Numbered from the stretch's first letter, positions 46,099 through 55,191 are shown. The stretch is 64,000 nucleotides of DNA from Hellea balneolensis DSM 19091 (GCF_000428525.1 NZ_AUAC01000007.1:122902-186901); one strand, 5' to 3'. Program-made: numbers and translations. Notes: generated from the letters alone by a model not told the origin.

Positions 46099-46277
46099 GC
46101 CGCCTCATCGGTTGGAAGGTTTGTGAGGTAGCTTTCAAGCTCGCTTACGAGAATGAGCGTGCGCTTGCCACATTTCCTCGGTGTAAGGTCACCTGATTTG
46201 AATAGTTTGTAGAGGGTTGAGCGTCCTAGTCCTGATAGCTCGCAAGCTTCAGGGATTGTTACTGATATTTTTGCCAT
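46095..46277 (-). CDS. AlpA/excisionase-type helix-turn-helix protein
   Basis: 60 residues from the ATG at 46277 with GGAGA seven bases before it; the open frame extends to 46337. The helix-turn-helix reads TIPEACELSGLGRSTLYKLF, then the wing LTPRKCGKRTLILVSELESYL. Such proteins switch on or direct excision of elements like P4. Confidence 0.85.
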   Translation of the reverse strand: MAKISVTIPEACELSGLGRSTLYKLFKSGDLTPRKCGKRTLILVSELESYLTNLPTDEAA

Positions 46278-46361
46278 ATTTGTCTCCAATGGTGCATGTG
46301 AACATCTGGAGATAGTCACGGATAAAAGACAAAACACTTGGCAAAAAATGTTTTTTTCGTG

Positions 46362-46970
46362 CTAATAGAAGGGAGGTGGAGTTGAAAGAAATATTTTATA
46401 TTTCCTTATGTCACGTCTGCCCTTAGAAATTGACCTTAAGAGTTCCTCTTTACGTTTTTCATTCTTTATCTTGATTTGCTCATCAAGCTCTTTATCGGTA
46501 AATTCTTGTAGTTCACGCTTATATTTCTTTTGATAATCAGCTTTGGAGTATGCCTTAAGATTGACATGCTTTTCTATATATAAAAAACTATCGTGCAGCG
46601 CGGTGCCGAACGACCTGTAGAAATAATCATTGTAGATTGCCAGCGCATTTTCGTCCGTGACCTGTAAGATTTTACTACCCTCTATTGTGCCGTTTACCTG
46701 TATCTTGCATCTGATATCCTTAGAACTTGGTTGGAGAATGTTATCCACCATTCTATCTTGTCTGTTAATCTGATTGATTAGTAGAGCTCTAAGAACGGGT
46801 TTTTTTAATTCAGCTGGCTTTTTAGGAGCGCCTTTTGCGGGTTTTTTTTGTTCCGATCTGGTCTCAATGATTTGCTCCAGCCTATTCTCAAGCATTTTAT
46901 TTGTATTGATTAGAATATGCCACTCGATAGGAAAGAAGAATTTAGCATAAAGCTTATTGAGGTTATCCAT
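46362..46970 (-). CDS. Unknown basic protein of the element
   Basis: 202 residues from the ATG at 46970, which overlaps the integrase stop by eight bases. The protein is lysine-rich, with a KKPAKGAPKKPAELKKPV segment near 45-60 and a long charged helical C-terminal part (KADYQKKYKRELQEFTDKEL). No motif recognised. The overlap with int suggests co-expression. AT-rich coding sequence supports foreign origin. Confidence 0.6.
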   Translation of the reverse strand: MDNLNKLYAKFFFPIEWHILINTNKMLENRLEQIIETRSEQKKPAKGAPKKPAELKKPVLRALLINQINRQDRMVDNILQPSSKDIRCKIQVNGTIEGSKILQVTDENALAIYNDYFYRSFGTALHDSFLYIEKHVNLKAYSKADYQKKYKRELQEFTDKELDEQIKIKNEKRKEELLRSISKGRRDIRKYKIFLSTPPPFY

Positions 46971-48180
46971 GAAGCCACACAACGTCACCAGAGTGAACGC
47001 CTGCGCAATAATCGTTCCAAGCTTCCATTAATTGTCTGCGCTTCTTTAATGCGTCTGAGCGCCTGTAGGACCTTTCTACCGCATCACCTACAGAATGCGA
47101 CAGGGCGACCTCTGCTACCTCGCGAGGGAATTTTGTGCAGTCTCCTACCCAATCTCTGAATGTTGACCGGAAGCCATGGGTAGTAATATCACTGCGTCCC
47201 ATTCGTTTTAAGGCCGTTAGCATGGCCATATTGGAAAGAGGTTTATCGCGCTGATTAGATTTAAAAACGTAATCGTCTGGACTTAGCTTAAGATCTGGCG
47301 ATGGAATTTGCGCTTTCAATAATTCAATGGCCCAATCATTCAGGGGAACGGTATGAGGTTGGCCCGTTTTCATTCTATCAGCAGGTATCGACCATAAGGC
47401 CGCCTCCAAGTCTATTTCAGACCATTTGGCTAACCTTGCCTCATTGGTGCGAGCGGCAGTCATAATAACAAAGCCAAGCATATTTAAGGAGGTCGCCCCA
47501 TGATTGGCAATTCTCTCTCGTAGTGTGGTTACAAAGTCTGGCATTTCCGCATAGGGCAGGCTGGAATAATGTTTTACCGTGTCCCGTTGCTTTGGCAGGA
47601 TTTCTTTTAAGTGTCCTTTCCACCGCGCGGGATTATCGGCTTCGCGCCAGCCTTTAGCTTTTGCATAATCAATTATGGCTTCAATGCGATTGCGAGTGCG
47701 CCGTCCCGTTTCAGGGGTAGATACCCAAATTGGTTTGATTACTTTGAGCACATCATCTGTGCTAATCGTTTCAATGGGTTTGTTATGCAGGGGCTTACAA
47801 TGCTCATAGGCGGTGCGCTCCCATTGATATTGGTTTTTTGCGTTGCCCTCGTGCAAATTTAGGCTTTCTAACTTGCCTTTAGCCGCATCTAAAAATGATC
47901 TTGGAGCCTTGGGTTTCAGAACCTGGGCGGGGTCATTACCATTGTTTATAGCAGACCTTACAATGGCCGCGCGTTTACGTGCATCACTCAAGCTAAACTT
48001 GCTGCCGCCGAGCCCGATTTCCCGCCTTATTCCATTCTGCATGTAAAGGTAGCTCCAGTTAATGCCTCCAGATGCAGTTATGACAGCGTATAGACCGCCA
48101 CCATCAGCACATCTGGCGCGTTTGCCCTGCTTTTGTAGGCTCTTTATCTTGGCGGCTGTAAGTCGATTGAAAGTGGCCAT
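46963..48180 (-). CDS. int: P4-type tyrosine recombinase (integrase)
   Basis: 405 residues from the ATG at 48180 (MATFNRLTAAKIKSL). N-terminal DUF4102-like arm-binding domain (about 1-90), core-binding domain, then the catalytic domain with R in TAARTNEARLAKW, HGFRSTFRDW (H-x-x-R), H in VALSHSVGD and the nucleophile tyrosine in ERSYRRSDALKKRRQLMEAW. All catalytic residues are intact, so the element is probably mobile. It lies about 170 bases from the distal repeat. Confidence 0.95.
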   Translation of the reverse strand: MATFNRLTAAKIKSLQKQGKRARCADGGGLYAVITASGGINWSYLYMQNGIRREIGLGGSKFSLSDARKRAAIVRSAINNGNDPAQVLKPKAPRSFLDAAKGKLESLNLHEGNAKNQYQWERTAYEHCKPLHNKPIETISTDDVLKVIKPIWVSTPETGRRTRNRIEAIIDYAKAKGWREADNPARWKGHLKEILPKQRDTVKHYSSLPYAEMPDFVTTLRERIANHGATSLNMLGFVIMTAARTNEARLAKWSEIDLEAALWSIPADRMKTGQPHTVPLNDWAIELLKAQIPSPDLKLSPDDYVFKSNQRDKPLSNMAMLTALKRMGRSDITTHGFRSTFRDWVGDCTKFPREVAEVALSHSVGDAVERSYRRSDALKKRRQLMEAWNDYCAGVHSGDVVWLHG

Positions 48181-48553
48181 AGTTCCTCGCAAATTAAGGG
48201 AAGTTATCTCTACCCTACAATTTACCCTACAAATATTCATGGGTAATGGCAAACTATAATGAACAGTTGCAGATGATAAATATAATAAAATGAACTATAA
48301 CAGTTGTTTAACGGATTACAGCGGATGACAGCAAACGATAGTTAGAAGTCCCTAGGCTCCACCAAAAACCACAGTGTCGAACCGTTGGTTTTATCTCTCC
48401 TAAAATAGCAGCCTAGTTTCCGTGGGTTAGCGTGATGTGAGAGCCATTTTAGCTTTACAGAGACGTGTTATCACACCTTATAAGGCCCCTATTGCGGCAT
48501 TGTCTCTCTCGCTATTTTGAGTGTCCCCTTCGGTGCGGGGGTGATGCAGTTGA
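48181..48553. other. Integrase upstream region, attR and flank
   Basis: No gene seen. From 48181 to 48349 it carries the integrase promoter and repeats of the form AACTATAAtgAACagTTG and CAGcGGATgACAGCaAAcG, which may be integrase arm sites. After the attR there is a GTGTCCCC/GGTGCGGGGG hairpin near 48520-48540. Confidence 0.45.
48350..48365 (+). repeat. attR-like 16-bp direct repeat
   Basis: CCCTAGGCTCCACCAA, the distal copy of the tRNA-Ala 3' end. The matching stops exactly where the tRNA T-arm would continue, so this is not a second tRNA. Confidence 0.88.
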
Positions 48554-48946
48554 TTAGGGTGTGAACCCTAAATAAGCACGCTGTTCTGACCATAATATTG
48601 GCAAGGTATATCCATTTTTCAGACGGAGAGCTGTGAGATCTTCAGGCTGATTGCCAGTCAAAATACTCTTGACAATATCAGGTGCGGGATAGGCTAGAGG
48701 TAACATACGTTTGGCGTCTGCGTGATCTATTCCGTACGCTCGCCCAAAGTCTTTAATAGACGCAATAGATCCACTCTCTAAACCTTTCCGCAAAACATGT
48801 GCTTTCGCGACCAGCTTAATTAATACAGGGTCAGGTTTAGCGGCTTGTGGGTTCTGACCTCCAATTACCATCTTCATTTCCTGACCCCGCCGACGGATGG
48901 TCATAGGCTTAATCAGACAGAGTGGGATATCGCCAGTAAGTTTCAT
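48554..48946 (-). pseudogene. C-terminal fragment of a large serine recombinase
   Basis: 130 codons that match only the last part of the large serine recombinases of alphaproteobacteria: a TIRRRGQEMKMVIGG strand pair, a helical KAHVLRKGLESGSIASIKDF segment with helix-turn-helix-like region, LPLAYPAPDIVKSILTGNQP, and an LPILWSEQRAYLGF end. The catalytic resolvase domain and zinc ribbon are missing. It is the relic of an older integration next to the tRNA-Ala site. Confidence 0.75.
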
Positions 48947-49209
48947 GCATAGGTCTCGTTCAAGCCCTTGAGTATTAAAGGTTATGCAAAGTTTATTCGC
49001 CTGTTGCTGACAAAAATTTTTATTGCAACAAGAAATTTGATTTAAAAGACTTTGGAGTCAGTTAAGTCATTGAAATAAATTTAATCTTATTTTTTAAAGT
49101 TTCTATAGATAGTTGGTTTTAGTTACGCTTCATCGTCAGGAGTTCAAAGTAATTTGTATATGAATTTTTCCTATAAGTTTCACTATTTTCACTTTTCCCC
49201 TAAACTTTT

Positions 49210-49662
49210 TTAGAAATCCCCCGATTGCTGATATGAAAGCAAGTTTTGATCGGCGGCATACCGCCTTGCTGCGGCTGCGTATGCAAAAACAGTTCCATTT
49301 AGCGGCATTTGAGTTCGTGTTGTCGGGTCAATTAACAACGCAAGTCCATAACCTGCTTGAATGTCGATAGCTCTCCCTGCTGTTAGAATTGCTGCAAAAG
49401 CCCATTGCAAAGTGAGCATGGTCATGACGCCAATGAACAACTCCCCCAAGATGATGCTAAATATGTCGTCCTCAAATATATCTCTGTTATATGTTTGAGT
49501 GGGGTTTACAGAGACAAGCCACATTGACAGAGCAAGTCCAAGCAAAACGCGGATGATGAGAGACACTCTTATAAGGGTAAAAGGCGGCGCAAAGGCTAAG
49601 GTTGGCGCAATTCTAAGGCTTAGAATAACGGAGGCAATTATCTGACGCGAAAGTTCATCCAT
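49210..49662 (-). pseudogene. fliR: Truncated flagellar export protein FliR
   Basis: 150 codons. Residues 1-125 match the N-terminal half of FliR (RIAPTLAFAPPF, membrane helices, QWAFAAILTAGRAIDIQAGYGLALLIDP), then the frame runs into AARRYAADQNLLSYQQSGDF and stops. Full FliR is about 250 residues, so about half of the membrane part is lost. fliQ precedes it by five bases. flhB, expected next, is missing. A functional flagellar export gate cannot be made from this copy. Confidence 0.85.
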
Positions 49663-49667
49663 CAGCG

Positions 49668-49940
49668 CTAGATGCCTCCCATAGACGGTATGTAACTATA
49701 TAAAGACTTAGCAAAACCAGCTAGTCGTCCCAACATCCAAGGTCCTAATACTATCAACAGGAGCGCCGTGACCATAATTTTAGGAACATAACTCAAAGTT
49801 ATTTCCTGCAACTGGGTTGTCACTTGAAAGATGCTAATCAGTAATCCAACTAAAAGTGTCGCGAGAAGGATAGGGGCCGCTATGTATAAGGCGTTCCAAA
49901 CCATATCACTCAATAAATATATAGCCTGATCTGCTCCCAT
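49668..49940 (-). CDS. fliQ: Flagellar export protein FliQ
   Basis: 90 residues, full length, with two membrane helices (about 16-38 and 52-72) and the conserved FQVTTQLQEITLSYVPKI between them. FliQ is part of the FliPQR export gate. It stands alone with a truncated fliR, so it is probably not used unless other copies are elsewhere. Confidence 0.93.
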   Translation of the reverse strand: MGADQAIYLLSDMVWNALYIAAPILLATLLVGLLISIFQVTTQLQEITLSYVPKIMVTALLLIVLGPWMLGRLAGFAKSLYSYIPSMGGI

Positions 49941-50296
49941 TTACTTTTAACCCTTTTTATATTGTAAGAGGAATTGTTGTAACTCTTAGGGTGTCGGTGC
50001 AATACTTAAATTCTGTAGGTTGTATCCTTAGGAGCAAATGCACCTAAACCAAGGGTATGGTCTAAGTCGTTGTCTAGGTTTAAATTCCCTGTTATTTTAT
50101 CAGGGAAATTACTAGAAATAAGTGTATTTTCAGGAGGTTAAGGGCCTACGAATAGAAAAATGAGCATAGATTTTGGGTGATTCCCTGTAAATTCCCTTAT
50201 ATTAGGGTGTTTTACTGTGAGACTCGTTCGGCTGTAACTACGCCCTGCACCAAGGGAATTCTTGCGGCTTAAGCTATTATAGGTAATAGACTTCGC
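49941..50296. other. Gap between fliQ and the glycosyltransferase gene
   Basis: 356 bases with no gene. Several TTCCCTG/CAGGGAA elements occur: an inverted repeat TTCCCTG (50085-50091) / CAGGGAA (50101-50107), then TTCCCTG and TTCCCTT near 50181-50198. They may be operators of the divergent genes or a relic of a mobile end. Confidence 0.4.
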
Positions 50297-51952
50297 ATGT
50301 TAAAAACACGACTTAAAAACATTTCGGCAAAATCCTGGCTAGCTTGGTCAGTTATCGGATTTATAGCTGTCTTTTTTGCTTATAGTGTTTTTGGGTCATA
50401 TCCCTTAAATGTCGGGGCTTTTGATAATCCAAATTATATCAAAATGATCCTTAACGGGGAGTCTAATCTAATTCATGCGCCCGGATATCCCGTTATTCTG
50501 CACACGATTTCAAGTGTTTTTTTAGATATCCCTGCTTTTAATGATCGCTTTAATGCCGAGTGGCTAAGCTCTCTCAAAACGGCGCAAGTCGTGCTACATT
50601 TCATTCTTTTCATCATTTCAGTATTTTTAGCTTATAAAACCTTTGATGGAAAAGTTGCCGCTATCTTTGCTCTTTTCTGGGGAACCTCTTTTTTGTTTCT
50701 GGGGAACGTAAATGCCTCTGCCCCTGAGTGGCTTGAAGGACATTTCATCGTCATGAGCTTACTGCTCGTGATTTTTTCTCAAAAGCAAATGTCCCGTCGA
50801 AAATTTCTTACTTTGACTTTGGCGGGTTTTATATTTTCAGTAGGGTATCTGGTTAAATATAACGCTCTTACGGTTTTACCGGTCATCGTAGCTTATCTAT
50901 TTTTAGGAGCTATCGATATTCGAAAAATATTTAAGAGCGTTCTACCTGTGACTAAAACCCTCGTTATATTTTTGCTGCCTGCTTTTTTACTGGTGGCAAG
51001 TTTTAAACATTTTTATCACGTCAAAACCACTGAAACTACCAAATTATCGCTTGATCATGCTTGGGTCTTAACAACCTCATTACCGCCGCATTATTTCAAA
51101 AATAAGCCTGAAGAGATGAATGAAATCGCTTTACGGTTTACAGCTCTAATAGCCGTTACTCCGCCTGATTATTTCAGAGCTGGTGCCCATCATGATATAA
51201 GTTATGGCATTAAGGGCCCAGAAAAGGCGCAATATGATGCGCTCTTTGAAAAAATTATGGACACACCGCGTGATGAACTTATTGCCTTGATCAGGCAGAA
51301 CGGGATACCTGAGAAAATTTCTAATTTTACGTCATCTGTTCCGATGAATTATTACTATGGATTAGAGCGCACAGATAAGCTCGGTATCCGTTTATTCTTG
51401 GAAGCTATTTTTAAAGATACGGGGCCTGTTGTCGAATATGCCTTTTTAAAATTTGACAGATATCTCATTCAGGCTTTTACATTACGGCAACTCCCGACAT
51501 TTGAGAAACCCTTACGATTAGAGTTATCCCCCAAAACTGATAACCCAAATAATGTTTCTTTAATTTACCCTGAAGCTCCGGCTCAACCTTGGTTTTTTCC
51601 ATATTATAATCCTGAAGTTCAGATCAAATCCTTTGGACCGCAATTCATAGATAAAACGGCAAAGGTCACGCACCACTTGCCCCTTTGGGTTATTCTGACT
51701 TTGCTAGCCGCTTTTGGTATAATTATTGATGCAATAAAGTCGCGGCGCCTCAAAGGATGCTTGGTTATGCTCAGCGTAATGTCTTTTGCTTGCGCGTCTT
51801 TCCTATTGCTGGGCATTAGGTCAAAAGAGGCGATTGCGATATCGCCGACTTATTTTCTGTTTCTGGCTATTGGCTTGGTCTTTATATATAATCTTGTGAA
51901 GGAAATCCTAAAGCGTTTTAAAAAGAGACCTGTTCCAAAGGTATCAAAGTAA
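50297..51952 (+). CDS. GT-C type membrane glycosyltransferase
   Basis: 551 residues with about ten to eleven membrane helices, mainly in 15-245 and 455-535, and a large periplasmic loop between (about 250-450). The first loop reads FDNPNYIKMILNGESNLIHAPGYP; APGYPVILH is the pattern seen in ArnT/PMT-like enzymes. These transfer sugars from polyprenyl-phosphate donors on the outer face of the inner membrane. It points toward the DPA genes and overlaps the UbiA-HAD stop by nine bases. An arabinosyltransferase using DPA is plausible but not shown. Confidence 0.75.
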   Translation: MLKTRLKNISAKSWLAWSVIGFIAVFFAYSVFGSYPLNVGAFDNPNYIKMILNGESNLIHAPGYPVILHTISSVFLDIPAFNDRFNAEWLSSLKTAQVVLHFILFIISVFLAYKTFDGKVAAIFALFWGTSFLFLGNVNASAPEWLEGHFIVMSLLLVIFSQKQMSRRKFLTLTLAGFIFSVGYLVKYNALTVLPVIVAYLFLGAIDIRKIFKSVLPVTKTLVIFLLPAFLLVASFKHFYHVKTTETTKLSLDHAWVLTTSLPPHYFKNKPEEMNEIALRFTALIAVTPPDYFRAGAHHDISYGIKGPEKAQYDALFEKIMDTPRDELIALIRQNGIPEKISNFTSSVPMNYYYGLERTDKLGIRLFLEAIFKDTGPVVEYAFLKFDRYLIQAFTLRQLPTFEKPLRLELSPKTDNPNNVSLIYPEAPAQPWFFPYYNPEVQIKSFGPQFIDKTAKVTHHLPLWVILTLLAAFGIIIDAIKSRRLKGCLVMLSVMSFACASFLLLGIRSKEAIAISPTYFLFLAIGLVFIYNLVKEILKRFKKRPVPKVSK

Positions 51953-53365
51953 TTGCTGCGCAAGAACAGTTAGAAATATAACGCCTCCCAGAGCCAAGCT
52001 AGTCTTATCTTTTGCTGCGAATAATACTGGATCATCATTTAATTCGCCACGATGGGCCAGAAGCCAAACACGCATAAGCCAATAAAGCGCTAGACTGCCT
52101 ACTATAAGAACTGAAATAGGCGATGACAGTACGGGTTGCTCCGCTATGACGCCGTAGATAACAAATGAGAGCATGGTCATTGCTGTAGCGGTCATGCCAA
52201 ATCCAAGAATGACTGGCTTGTCAGCCATGACATAACCTCGTCCTGATATTTGTCCTCCACCCGTCATTTTCACAAGTTCAGTGTATCGCTTAACTAAAGC
52301 GAGGCTAAGGAAAAACGTTACTATGAAGCTTACGAGCCATGGCGACAAAGCTGCTCCAATAATTGCTGCGCCAGCTACAACCCTAATCAAAAATAAAAAA
52401 GCAAGGACCATAACATCAAGAATAGGGACACGTTTTAAAATTATCGAATAAACTAATGTGATCACAAAATAGACAAATAAGACTAAGGTAAAAGCTGAAG
52501 GTAATAAGAGCGTTAGTCCTATAGCGCCAATCAACAAAGCCGTCATACTTAGGAGGGCATCTGGGATACTTAGGAGCCCGCTTGCAAGGGGGCGTGATTT
52601 TTTACTACTATGATTGCGATCGCTGTGAATATCTAAAAGGTCATTGAAAATATAAGTGCTGCTAGCGAGAAATCCCATGGCCAGAAACCCTAAACAAAGA
52701 TTGAGTATATCTGCCGATGTCGCTTTCGATATCGCGAGTATGGGAACAAGAAAAATAAGAAGATTTTTAGCCCATTGATGTAACCGCATGGCCCTATATA
52801 TTGCTTCTATTGGTGTGTGTCGTTCCTCCAAAATCTCTACACCATCTCCATTTTGGCATGTTATATCCGAGGTTACCTTTGGCGGCGCTATGGCGTACCC
52901 TTTGTAACAGCCAGGCCAGACAACCAAGTCTTGTGATGAATTCCCAACGTAATCGAAACCGTCCGGATAACGCTCTTGTAGAAAGCGTAGTTTGTTTTCA
53001 GACGTCATATTATAGTCGTCAGTTGTGCTGTGCGAGTTTGATATCCAAGAAAATTCAGCTTCAATTTGAGTTATGAAGTCAGTATGAGAGCCTGAGCATA
53101 AAATGACATTGCGGCCCTCCGAATGGACCTTTTCCGCAAGGTCTGTCACAGTTTTTATATAAGGTAAATTTTTAGCTTGAATATCTTTGCCGACCAAGCC
53201 GATCATGTAAGATTTCATTTTGGCTTTAGAAGTTAAACCTAAAGATATGCATTTAAAGATTTTGAGCGGGTGCTCACAAGCAGTTTTCAAAAAAAGCTCA
53301 TGGGTCAAATCATTACGAATAAGTGTGCCATCTACATCCAGAACCAAAGGTATTGAAGAACTCAT
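51944..53365 (-). CDS. UbiA prenyltransferase fused to HAD phosphatase (DPPR synthase-like)
   Basis: 473 residues. Residues 1-175 are a HAD domain: nucleophile motif DVDGT at 10-14, LCSGSHTDF near 89-97 and YVGNSSQDL near 139-147. Residues 190-473 are a UbiA integral membrane prenyltransferase with N241-D242...D245...D249 (NDLLDIHSD) and a second Asp site in KRVPILDVMVLA. The UbiA part resembles decaprenyl-phosphate phosphoribosyltransferase (Rv3806c type). The HAD part could remove the 5'-phosphate of the product, a step done by a separate enzyme in mycobacteria; that is inference. First step of the DPA cluster. Confidence 0.82.
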   Translation of the reverse strand: MSSSIPLVLDVDGTLIRNDLTHELFLKTACEHPLKIFKCISLGLTSKAKMKSYMIGLVGKDIQAKNLPYIKTVTDLAEKVHSEGRNVILCSGSHTDFITQIEAEFSWISNSHSTTDDYNMTSENKLRFLQERYPDGFDYVGNSSQDLVVWPGCYKGYAIAPPKVTSDITCQNGDGVEILEERHTPIEAIYRAMRLHQWAKNLLIFLVPILAISKATSADILNLCLGFLAMGFLASSTYIFNDLLDIHSDRNHSSKKSRPLASGLLSIPDALLSMTALLIGAIGLTLLLPSAFTLVLFVYFVITLVYSIILKRVPILDVMVLAFLFLIRVVAGAAIIGAALSPWLVSFIVTFFLSLALVKRYTELVKMTGGGQISGRGYVMADKPVILGFGMTATAMTMLSFVIYGVIAEQPVLSSPISVLIVGSLALYWLMRVWLLAHRGELNDDPVLFAAKDKTSLALGGVIFLTVLAQQLL

Positions 53366-53497
53366 TTAATATATCCAAAGCCATTTAAGTGGCGCCTTCC
53401 TGAGCGCCGAAAAGCCCTTATAGAGTTTTAAATGCGTGAATGAAGGGGAAATATATAAGTTTTAAAAAGTGTTCGGATGCCTGAGTAGTTTCAGTGC

Positions 53498-54070
53498 TTA
53501 GTTAACAAGCTCTAAGATAGTCAAAGTCTGTGATCCGACATAAGCCAGTAAAACAGGCCTGACCCACCCTGATAAAAGAGTCCCTGTAAACAAGGCTCGT
53601 CCGGGAATGGAAAAGGCAGAGCAGGTTAAAACACAAACACAAGAGGGAATCACAGGCACGAGACGAAGTACGCAAACAGATTTTAACGGATGGAGCTGAA
53701 ACCTTTCGGCTAACTCAAGTGCCTTTCCATTCTTTATAATACGTTGATATGCGTAATTTTGTCCCTTTGGCGCCGTCCAAATATACAATGCGTAGCTTGA
53801 AAGGCATAGGGCTGAAAATTGAACAACCCCCGCAATAGGGCCCCACAAAAATCCCGCTACAAGAATAGTAAAAGATCCCAAAGGCGCTACTGTTAGGAAA
53901 AGAAAAAAACAACCCAAAAAAAGTAATGTCAAACCAAGAGGCTCGGGCCAAGCTTGTATATAACTCGCCAGTCTTTGTGCGGTTTCCGCTGTTCCATATC
54001 CTAAAAAATGCGCGGCGAGAGCTAATAAAAAGCTTACAACAATTATTAGGCTGACTTTATACCAAAACAT
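53498..54070 (-). CDS. VTT-domain (TVP38/TMEM64 family) membrane protein
   Basis: 190 residues with about five membrane segments. The VTT core is recognisable: APLGSFTILVAGFLWGPIAGVV, GKALELAERFQLHPLKSVCVLRLVPVIPS (the conserved R-L-x-P) and the closing TGTLLSGWVRPVLLAYVGS. Related DedA/TMEM41 proteins scramble or flip phospholipids and polyprenyl carriers. In a glycan cluster it may recycle or flip a lipid carrier. The gene sits between the methyltransferase and UbiA-HAD genes. Confidence 0.82.
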   Translation of the reverse strand: MFWYKVSLIIVVSFLLALAAHFLGYGTAETAQRLASYIQAWPEPLGLTLLFLGCFFLFLTVAPLGSFTILVAGFLWGPIAGVVQFSALCLSSYALYIWTAPKGQNYAYQRIIKNGKALELAERFQLHPLKSVCVLRLVPVIPSCVCVLTCSAFSIPGRALFTGTLLSGWVRPVLLAYVGSQTLTILELVN

Positions 54071-54088
54071 CAGAGCGCAACGGACGGA

Positions 54089-54772
54089 TTATGTCAGTGG
54101 TTTTTGCGCGACGATAAAAAATTGTTTTCCCAGAAGTTTCCAAATGAGAGGAACCTTAAGATATATTTTGACCAACAAAGGGTGCGTAGGTAGAGCGCCT
54201 TGGGTTGTATAGGGCAGAAATTTATCGATAGACATTTCGATTTCGAACCCTTTCAGGCGCAGGGCTTCTCCGAGAGACAAATGAGTAAGCCCCAAATGGT
54301 GATCGTAAAAGTCCCAATATTCCCCTGCTAAATAGCGCAGATTGGGTCCCATTATGATGAATTTCCCACCCGGTTTGAGAGCTGAAAAAACTTCACCTAT
54401 GACGGTGTCGAGCGCATCTTTGTCAGGTAAGTGTTCCAAAAAGTTTGATGTGAAAGCTCTATCGATTTCATTATTACATACACGGCTGAGTTCAGTTGCC
54501 GAGCAGTAATTAAACTCTACATCAGAGTTTAAATACGCTTTGGCGTCCATATTCAAATCAACCGTAATTTTGCGCTTAGATTTGATGTTGTTGGAAAATT
54601 CCCCGTACCCGCAGGCAACATCGAGCACGACATCATTCTCGCTGATATATTTTGAGAAGAAGTCTTCACATAACACTTTCCAAATCGCATTTTTTCGCGG
54701 GAGTTCTTCTTCTGAGAACCGTATTTTATAAAGCTCTGAAAGCTCTCGGCTTTGGGTAAGGGTATCACTCAT
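54089..54772 (-). CDS. Class I SAM-dependent methyltransferase
   Basis: 227 residues. SAM motif I is VVLDVACGYGEFSNNI near 47-62, motif for the acidic strand end TVDLN near 70, and the family motif RAFTSNFLEHLPD (around 110). No second domain. It probably methylates a sugar or a lipid-linked intermediate of the cluster. 11 bases separate it from the GtrA gene. Confidence 0.85.
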   Translation of the reverse strand: MSDTLTQSRELSELYKIRFSEEELPRKNAIWKVLCEDFFSKYISENDVVLDVACGYGEFSNNIKSKRKITVDLNMDAKAYLNSDVEFNYCSATELSRVCNNEIDRAFTSNFLEHLPDKDALDTVIGEVFSALKPGGKFIIMGPNLRYLAGEYWDFYDHHLGLTHLSLGEALRLKGFEIEMSIDKFLPYTTQGALPTHPLLVKIYLKVPLIWKLLGKQFFIVAQKPLT

Positions 54773-54783
54773 CTGTCAGCTTT

Positions 54784-55191
54784 CTAATGGTTTTCTTTGA
54801 ATGCAAAAAATTTATATATTAAAAAAGTGGCTAGCATAGGTATGGGTATTGCCAAACCATGAGCCAAATTACCAGAATGTGTGTGCAAACCCAAATCACG
54901 TAGAAACTTTTCTATGAGAATCGAAAAAGTCCATACAACTGGAAAAAATGCCAGATTGACGATTGCAAAATCTCGGGCTTGGGGGGCCCGACTTTTATCT
55001 GAATTCGGAAATACATATATTGCGTTTAAAACGAAGGCCACAGCCATTCCTATGATATATGCAATCGCCACTGACCAAGAAAAAGTTAGCCAAATATTCA
55101 AGATATATCGCGCCGCCCAGTGCAGCCCGGCTGAGGTTGTTCCTACGAATAAAAACCTCAAAAATTGCCGCGTGAAAAAATGCTTAATCAT
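54784..55191 (-). CDS. GtrA-family flippase-like membrane protein
   Basis: 135 residues from the ATG at 55191 (start overlaps the oxidoreductase stop by eight bases); the frame is open further upstream as a shadow. Four membrane helices, with the GtrA signature FLFVGTTSAGLHWAARYIL at the N-terminus and LNAIYVFPNS after the second helix. In mycobacteria a GtrA protein (Rv3789) is encoded beside dprE1/dprE2. GtrA proteins are thought to flip or assist polyprenyl-phosphate sugars. Confidence 0.88.
   Translation of the reverse strand: MIKHFFTRQFLRFLFVGTTSAGLHWAARYILNIWLTFSWSVAIAYIIGMAVAFVLNAIYVFPNSDKSRAPQARDFAIVNLAFFPVVWTFSILIEKFLRDLGLHTHSGNLAHGLAIPIPMLATFLIYKFFAFKENH

Larger units (their letters stand above)
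43821..48365. mobile_element. 4.5-kb integrative element at tRNA-Ala
   Basis: Bounded by the 16-base direct repeat CCCTAGGCTCCACCAA at 43821-43836 (3' end of the tRNA) and 48350-48365. It carries a P4-type tyrosine integrase next to the distal repeat, an excisionase-like regulator, a helix-turn-helix protein, a cysteine-rich phage/island-type protein, a basic unknown protein and two small membrane proteins, all on the minus strand. No relaxase, capsid, portal or terminase gene is present. The size and content fit a phage satellite or a minimal genomic island. Confidence 0.85.

Noticed and set aside
48350..48365. Second tRNA-Ala copy
   Set aside because: Only the last 16 bases of the tRNA are present; there is no anticodon or D-arm, so it is the attachment repeat.
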